Part shown: piece after piece, positions 5,707-10,868 of the stretch | Layout: every line of letters begins with the position of its first letter | How positions within the stretch are numbered: position 1 is the stretch's first letter | Source: CAZVIK01 sp964627045 | GTDB taxonomy: Bacteria > Acidobacteriota > Terriglobia > Bryobacterales > Bryobacteraceae | Reading direction: 5' to 3' | Assembly (NCBI GenBank): GCA_964627045.1 | Contig: CAZVIK010000138.1 | Span: 1 to 10,868 of the forward strand | Length of the DNA: 10,868 nt | Translations under genes and position numbers: made by a program | Notes under the pieces: model-generated | Database searches by the model: none | Told to the model about the DNA's origin: nothing | The model's input: the letters and a program-made list of their open reading frames with translations, nothing else

Positions 5707-5979
5707 GTGTTTCCGAGAATCGTTGGGGTCAGACCGCGGGGCGGGTATCGCCTGGATCTCCGTTTCACGGACGGGACTTCGGGCGAGGTCGATCTGCAAG
5801 AGCGAATCGCCGGGCGCGGCGGGCTGTTCAAGGACCTGGAAAATCCCGCGTATTTCCAGCGAGTCGCCGTGGATCCGGAAGCGGGGACGGTCTTTTGGCC
5901 GAACGGGGTCGATTTCTGCCCCGACGTGCTCTACAGCCTGGTAACCGGAAGGCCCAATCCCGCCCTTGAAAGGGTTTGA
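5707..5979 (+). CDS. DUF2442 domain protein
   Basis: A 90-residue small soluble protein of the DUF2442 (NE0471 N-terminal-like) family. It shows an initial P-x-I-x-x-V strand, then LDLRFTDGTSGEVDL, then GLFKDLENPAYFQRVAVDPEAGTVFWPNG as shorter pieces of the family pattern, and finally D-F-C-P-D-V-L-Y. Family members typically end this way ('L.NP..F..v.vd.....i.W.nG.dl.pd.Ly'). It starts at a GTG with a strong ribosome site. It forms a two-gene unit with the DUF4160 gene. In this pairing DUF2442 is commonly suggested to be the partner or antidote, which is unproven. Function unknown. Confidence 0.88.
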   Translation: MFPRIVGVRPRGGYRLDLRFTDGTSGEVDLQERIAGRGGLFKDLENPAYFQRVAVDPEAGTVFWPNGVDFCPDVLYSLVTGRPNPALERV

Positions 5980-6062
5980 CGCGGCCGGTGTGGAGCCGCC
6001 CCGGCGCCGGTGGTTCCCGCCGCCCGTCATCGCGGTTCCCAGGTCGCATCCCGGGCGCGGCT

Positions 6063-6068
6063 TATACT
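6063..6068 (+). promoter_or_regulatory. Probable -10 box upstream of the SUMF1-domain gene
   Basis: TATACT stands alone in GC-rich sequence and is one base from the TATAAT consensus. No convincing -35 is present. A start near 6075 would give a leader of about 43 bases. Upstream, 5980-6062 holds only GC-rich palindromes such as CCGGCGCCGG (6001-6010). Confidence 0.45.
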
Positions 6069-6117
6069 TGGTCTGAGGGAAGCCGGCGGAAGGCGGCGCG
6101 GGGCTTCCGATGGAGAG

Positions 6118-6897
6118 ATGCGTTTGCGGATCAGGATCGTCATCGCGGTTTCGATTGTACTGGGCGTAGTGGCGGGGCTGCCTTCGGCGGGCCAGCCGAA
6201 AAAGGCGTCGCCGAACAAGCCGGCCACATCACGGAATTCTGTGGGGATGGAGTTTGTGCGGATCGAGCCGGGCACGTTTCAAATGGGCTCGGCGTCCGGC
6301 GACGACGACGAAAAGCCGGTTCACAAAGTCACCCTGAGCAAAGGGTTCGACCTACAGACGACTGAGGTCACCCAGGCGCAATGGGAAGCCGTGATGGGGA
6401 AGAACCCCAGCAGCTTCAAGGGGCCGGACCGGCCGGTGGAGCAGGTGTCGTGGAACGACGTGCAGGCGTTCCTCGCAAAGCTCAACGCCAAGGAGAACAC
6501 GACCCGCTACCGGTTGCCCACCGAGGCCGAGTGGGAATACGCCTGCCGGGCGGGAGGGCTGGAGCCGGACGCGGCTCCGGACCTGGACGCGGTGGCCTGG
6601 CGCGAAGCGAACTCGTCGAAGCGCACGCAACCGGTGGGCCGGAAAAAGCCGAACCCGTGGGGGCTGTATGACATGCGGGGAAACGTGTGGGAATGGGTGC
6701 AGGATTGGATCGGCCCGTACGCGCCTGGGGCCCAAACCGATCCGCAGGGGCCGCCGTCGGGCGGGCAGTACCGGGGCATGCGGGGCGGGAGTTGGAAGCT
6801 GGATTTCGCCACCCGTTTCCGTGCCGCGTTCCGCGGCGGCGCCGAACCGGGGCATCGCAGCGACAGCATCGGATTCCGGTGCGTCCGGGGGCTGTGA
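6118..6897 (+). CDS. Secreted SUMF1/FGE-sulfatase-fold protein (catalytic cysteines absent)
   Basis: A 259-residue protein. Residues 1-26 form a signal peptide (MRLRIR, hydrophobic IVIAVSIVLGVVAG, then AGQ), so it is exported. Residues 42-257 cover the formylglycine-generating-enzyme fold: GMEFVRIEPGTFQMGS (43-58), TTEVTQAQWEAVMG (81-94), P-V-E-Q-V-S-W (106-112), RLPTEAEWEYACRAG (132-146), GLYDMRGNVWEWVQDW (182-197), RGGSW (222-226) and GFRCVR (252-257). The active-site cysteine pair of true FGE, expected between RGGSW and the end, is missing: only C143 and C255 occur, and neither is in that position. It is therefore unlikely to make formylglycine and more likely has a binding or different enzymatic role. 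The ATG at 6118 is chosen for the signal peptide and the adjacent GGAGAG; a longer frame from 6010 adds residues unlike any leader. Confidence 0.85.
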   Translation: MRLRIRIVIAVSIVLGVVAGLPSAGQPKKASPNKPATSRNSVGMEFVRIEPGTFQMGSASGDDDEKPVHKVTLSKGFDLQTTEVTQAQWEAVMGKNPSSFKGPDRPVEQVSWNDVQAFLAKLNAKENTTRYRLPTEAEWEYACRAGGLEPDAAPDLDAVAWREANSSKRTQPVGRKKPNPWGLYDMRGNVWEWVQDWIGPYAPGAQTDPQGPPSGGQYRGMRGGSWKLDFATRFRAAFRGGAEPGHRSDSIGFRCVRGL

Positions 6898-6913
6898 GCC
6901 CCGCCGACGGGGC
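6898..6913 (+). other. GC hairpin after the SUMF1-domain gene
   Basis: GCCCCG-CCGA-CGGGGC is a perfect 6-bp stem with a four-base loop starting directly after the stop codon. No T-tract follows, so termination here would need Rho or another aid. Confidence 0.35.
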
Positions 6914-6951
6914 GCTGCCAGGGGCGGGGATCGCGCGACTTCGCTCTCCGC

Positions 6952-6982
6952 TTGACCCGTCTACGACTACAGGGTTCACAAT
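6952..6982 (+). promoter_or_regulatory. Possible promoter of the SRPBCC gene
   Basis: TTGACC (6952-6957) is a good -35 box, and CACAAT (6977-6982) is a fair -10 with a long 19-bp spacer. The predicted start lies about 30 bases before the gene, leaving room for its AGGAGGT ribosome site at 7010-7016. The long spacer makes this tentative. Confidence 0.35.
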
Positions 6983-7019
6983 CGACGTGCGCGGGGGCTA
7001 CCGCGCGCGAGGAGGTTGT

Positions 7020-7562
7020 GTGATCCGCAAGGAGTTTCTTCAGGTTCTGGGTGGCGCGGGCCTTGCTTCGGCGGCCACGGCAGGGCAGGCGCCGGTGACG
7101 GAGTTCCCGGGCACCAGAAAGGTCTTCGACTGTACCTATGAGGTTGGCGTCCCGCCGGAGGCCGTGTTTCCGTTATTGTGCCCGGTTCGCGAGCACGAAT
7201 GGCTGGATGGGTGGCGGGGCGAGTTGGTCTTCAGCCGGTCCGGCGTGGCCGAGCAAGATTGCGTGTTCCGGACTCCGGCGGGCGCGGGGTGGGCCACCTG
7301 GACCACGGTCCGGTATGAACCGCCATCGAGGATCGAGTACGTCTGGATGAACCCCGGCCACCTGGTGGCGCACCTGATGATTACGCTGGCAGCGGTTGCT
7401 CCGGGCCGCACCAGGATGCGCTGGCAGCGCGTGTTTACGGGCTTGAGCGAGGCCGGCAGCCAGGAGGCGGCGCAGTGGACCGACGCCCGGGAACGGGAGA
7501 TCGGGCGAAGGCTGGAGCATTTCCTGAAAACCGGCACGATGCTTCGGGCTGGGAGGGTTTAG
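7020..7562 (+). CDS. SRPBCC-fold protein with Tat-like leader
   Basis: A 180-residue protein. The N-terminus MIRKEFLQVLGGAGLASAATAGQA resembles a twin-arginine leader of the 'RREFL...GGAGLA' kind but with Arg-Lys instead of Arg-Arg. Residues about 34-172 look like a START/SRPBCC lipid- or ligand-binding fold: FDCTYEVGVPPEAVFPLLCP, then EHEWLDGWRGELVFSRSG, W-A-T-W-T-T-V-R-Y, PSRIEYVWMNPG and a C-terminal helix EREIGRRLEHFLKTG. The ligand is unknown. The GTG start follows AGGAGGT (7010-7016) by three bases, which fixes it despite a longer open frame reaching back into the previous gene. It is a single gene between the SUMF1-domain gene and rpsO. Confidence 0.75.
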   Translation: MIRKEFLQVLGGAGLASAATAGQAPVTEFPGTRKVFDCTYEVGVPPEAVFPLLCPVREHEWLDGWRGELVFSRSGVAEQDCVFRTPAGAGWATWTTVRYEPPSRIEYVWMNPGHLVAHLMITLAAVAPGRTRMRWQRVFTGLSEAGSQEAAQWTDAREREIGRRLEHFLKTGTMLRAGRV

Positions 7563-7601
7563 GTCTGCTCCACGCCGCCCGGGAGGGTGGCAACCCGGCT
7601 G

Positions 7602-7610
7602 TGCTATCCT
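7602..7610 (+). promoter_or_regulatory. Extended -10 promoter of rpsO
   Basis: TGCTATCCT (TG at 7602-7603, TATCCT at 7605-7610) is identical to the element before rbr. Transcription would start near 7617, leaving a leader of about 44 bases with AAGGAG at 7643-7648. No good -35 box is visible. Confidence 0.5.
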
Positions 7611-7660
7611 GGATGGGTACGAAAGCGAGATTACGAGAAGACAAGGAGCATCAACTCTAG

Positions 7661-7930
7661 ATGGCACTGGCGGCAGACGTCAAAAGCCGGGTGATCGGAA
7701 CCTACCGGGTCCACCCCAAGGATACCGGTTCGCCCGAGGTGCAGATCGCGGTCCTCAGCCAGAGGATCGTGGAACTGACCGAGCATTTCAAGTCGCATAA
7801 GAGCGACCATCACTCCCGGCGTGGCCTGCTGACCATGGTAGCCCGGCGCCGGCGGCTCCTGAAATACCTGAAGGGCGCGAGCCCGGAGCGGTACCAGACG
7901 CTGATCCAAAAACTGGGCATCCGCCGCTAG
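7661..7930 (+). CDS. rpsO: 30S ribosomal protein S15
   Basis: 89 residues, the exact usual size. The S15 core is plain: TGSPEVQIAVLSQRIVELTEH (residues 22-42), then HKSDHHSRRGLLTMVARRRRLL (46-67) in two pieces, and the ending YQTLIQKLGIRR. S15 binds 16S rRNA early in 30S assembly. The Shine-Dalgarno AAGGAG (7643-7648) is 12 bases from the ATG, somewhat far. The gene precedes pnp, an order conserved across many bacteria and usually co-transcribed. Confidence 0.97.
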   Translation: MALAADVKSRVIGTYRVHPKDTGSPEVQIAVLSQRIVELTEHFKSHKSDHHSRRGLLTMVARRRRLLKYLKGASPERYQTLIQKLGIRR

Positions 7931-7931
7931 A

Positions 7932-7958
7932 GTGGTGCGGGCAAAAGCCCATTGCCAC
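7932..7958 (+). other. Hairpin at the start of the rpsO-pnp spacer
   Basis: An inner stem GGGC-AAAA-GCCC (7939-7950) is extended by an outer stem GTGG (7932-7935) with CCAC (7955-7958), with a small internal loop between. It begins directly after the rpsO stop. There is no T-tract, so it is more likely an RNA processing or stability element than a terminator. In E. coli the equivalent region is cut by RNase III and controls pnp. Confidence 0.45.
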
Positions 7959-8018
7959 CAATCGGCAGTTCACAGCAGGGGCAGGCACAAGCCACGCGGA
8001 CGCGTTATCCGCATCTGA

Positions 8019-8037
8019 GCGTTCCGTTCCGGAGCGC
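8019..8037 (+). promoter_or_regulatory. Leader hairpin upstream of pnp
   Basis: GCGTTCC (8019-8025) pairs with GGAGCGC (8031-8037) through seven pairs (one G-U) around a five-base loop. Part of it, CGTTCCGG (8025-8032), can instead pair perfectly with CCGGAACG (8081-8088), so the two structures exclude each other. A TATCAT at 8044-8049 is a possible -10 box for a separate pnp promoter, without a clear -35. Confidence 0.35.
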
Positions 8038-8114
8038 CAACCCTATCATTGTCAACTCCGGTCTCCGAAGCGCCCTCCGCCCGGAACGAGCGGTTGGGCT
8101 GGAGAAAGATCCCT

Positions 8115-10220
<2,106 letters not shown>

Positions 10221-10221
10221 A

Positions 10222-10238
10222 CCGTCTTCGCAAGACGG
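10222..10238 (+). other. First 3' hairpin after pnp
   Basis: CCGTCTT (10222-10228) and AAGACGG (10232-10238) form a perfect 7-bp stem with a three-base loop directly after the stop. No T-tract follows. It probably protects the 3' end or assists the terminator 10 bases downstream. Confidence 0.5.
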
Positions 10239-10248
10239 GCGAAAACGG

Positions 10249-10284
10249 GAGCGCTCCCCTTCGGGGTGAGCGCTCTTTTTCTTT
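10249..10284 (+). terminator. Intrinsic terminator of rpsO-pnp
   Basis: GAGCGCTC (10249-10256) pairs with GAGCGCTC (10268-10275). An inner CCC/GGG stem is closed by a UUCG tetraloop (10260-10263), with one bulged T at 10267. The tract TTTTTCTTT follows at 10276-10284. This is a textbook Rho-independent terminator and the only strong one in the window. Confidence 0.93.
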
Positions 10285-10339
10285 GTGGCCGCGGGGTAGA
10301 GCGCCGCACCAAGCCTGCGTGCCGCGAGCGGCGATTCAG

Positions 10340-10353
10340 TACACTGGCCAGTG
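10340..10353 (+). promoter_or_regulatory. -10 box and overlapping palindrome of the CadC-like gene
   Basis: TACACT (10340-10345) is a fair -10, giving a start near 10352 and a leader of about 16 bases. It overlaps a perfect 12-bp palindrome CACTGGCCAGTG (10342-10353), placed where a repressor would block transcription. As the gene encodes a DNA-binding protein, autoregulation is a reasonable guess. Confidence 0.4.
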
Positions 10354-10367
10354 AGATCTGCGGCGTC

Positions 10368-10868
10368 ATGAACCAGCCCTCCAGCCAGATCCACCAATTC
10401 GGTCCCTTCCGTTACGACAGCGGTGAGCGCCAACTCTATCGCGGCGAAGAGACGGTGCCGCTGGCGCCGAAGGCGCTGGATACGCTGCATGCGCTGATCG
10501 AGCGTCGCGGGCGGGTGGTGGAGAAAGACGAGCTAATGAAGCTGGTCTGGCCGGATACGACGGTGGAAGAGATCGGCCTGGCCCGGAATATCTCTCTCCT
10601 GCGCAAGGCGCTGGGAGACGACGCCGAGAAGTACGTCGAGACGGTGCCGAAGCGCGGCTACCGGTTCGCGGCCGAGCCCGCCCGGGTTCGGCGCGGGCGG
10701 CGGTGGTGGCTTTGGCTGGCGGCGCCGGGTGTGGTGCTGGGCCTGACGGCGCTGATCTACTGGCAGTTTTTCACCGCGTCCCGGTACTTGCCGCCGGGCG
10801 AGCGGGCGCGGCTGGCGGTGCTGCCGTTCGAGGCCATGGACGGAGAACTCGCGCGATCCGGCATCTCA
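10368..10868 (+). CDS. CadC-like transmembrane winged-helix regulator (3' end missing)
   Basis: 167 residues are visible and the frame runs off the right edge. Residues 10-103 form an OmpR/PhoB-type winged helix: FGPFRYDSGERQLYRGEE, then VPLAPKALDTLHALIERRGRV in two parts, KDELMKLVWPDT (53-64), the recognition-helix region LARNISLLRKALGD (71-84) and the wing VETVPKRGYRF (90-100). There is no receiver domain. Basic residues (106-112) precede one transmembrane helix (113-135), and RLAVLPFEAMDG (148-159) begins an outer domain of the TolB-like/TPR kind common behind this architecture in Acidobacteriota. It is probably a one-component membrane-bound sensor that binds DNA in the cytoplasm. The signal sensed cannot be told. 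The ATG at 10368 has only a weak ribosome site. Confidence 0.88.
   Translation, partial: MNQPSSQIHQFGPFRYDSGERQLYRGEETVPLAPKALDTLHALIERRGRVVEKDELMKLVWPDTTVEEIGLARNISLLRKALGDDAEKYVETVPKRGYRFAAEPARVRRGRRWWLWLAAPGVVLGLTALIYWQFFTASRYLPPGERARLAVLPFEAMDGELARSGIS

Noticed and set aside
6010..6117. Upstream extension of the SUMF1-domain gene
   Set aside because: It is rich in Arg/Gly with no ribosome site, would hide the signal peptide, and the TATACT promoter lies inside it.
6687..7019. Long upstream extension of the SRPBCC frame
   Set aside because: It overlaps the SUMF1-domain gene out of frame, and the AGGAGGT before the GTG at 7020 defines the start.
8049..8114. TTG start for pnp adding 22 residues
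   Set aside because: The extra residues are not part of PNPase and the region reads better as an RNA leader; the ATG at 8115 has a Shine-Dalgarno.

Overview
This is a GC-rich, gene-dense chromosomal window with the look of an Acidobacteriota genome, probably from the Bryobacterales/Solibacter group. That is an inference from three things: a ccm cluster carrying a zinc-ribbon protein and a carboxypeptidase-regulatory-like membrane protein, a CadC-type winged-helix regulator with a TM helix followed by an 'LAVLPF' segment, and a DUF4160-DUF2442 pair. No phage genes, insertion sequences, CRISPR arrays, tRNAs or rRNAs were seen.

Layout. Positions 1-3533 (+) are a tightly packed System I cytochrome c maturation operon: a CcmI-like/zinc-ribbon protein cut by the left edge, a secreted or anchored beta-rich protein, ccmA, ccmB, ccmC and a 50-residue ccmD-like ORF. 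Junctions overlap or are separated by 14 bp or less. CcmA and CcmB form an ABC transporter, CcmC handles haem, and CcmD is its small membrane partner. The haem chaperone and ligation genes (ccmE/F/H) must lie outside the window. Positions 3534-4708 hold a convergent pair: a beta-class carbonic anhydrase (+) and a rubrerythrin (-). Positions 4811-5979 hold a DUF3592-like membrane protein (-) divergent from a DUF4160-DUF2442 pair (+), around a compact promoter region with a perfect 7-bp inverted repeat. Positions 6118-7562 carry a secreted SUMF1/FGE-fold protein without the catalytic cysteines and an SRPBCC-fold protein with a Tat-like leader. Positions 7661-10220 are the classic rpsO-pnp pair (ribosomal protein S15 and PNPase), with a structured intergenic leader and a textbook UUCG terminator. 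From 10368 a CadC-like transmembrane regulator runs off the right edge.

Regulation. Several genes share an extended -10 element of the form TGnTAnnnT with no convincing -35 box: carbonic anhydrase, rubrerythrin, DUF3592, DUF4160 and rpsO. Perfect dyads overlap or flank the promoters of the carbonic anhydrase, the DUF pair and the CadC-like regulator.

Most of the window is conserved housekeeping. I did not find convincing evidence of a wholly new system. The best leads are the DUF4160-DUF2442 module with its divergent promoter region, the two extra proteins in the ccm operon, the nested dyads before the carbonic anhydrase, and the switch-like rpsO-pnp leader.
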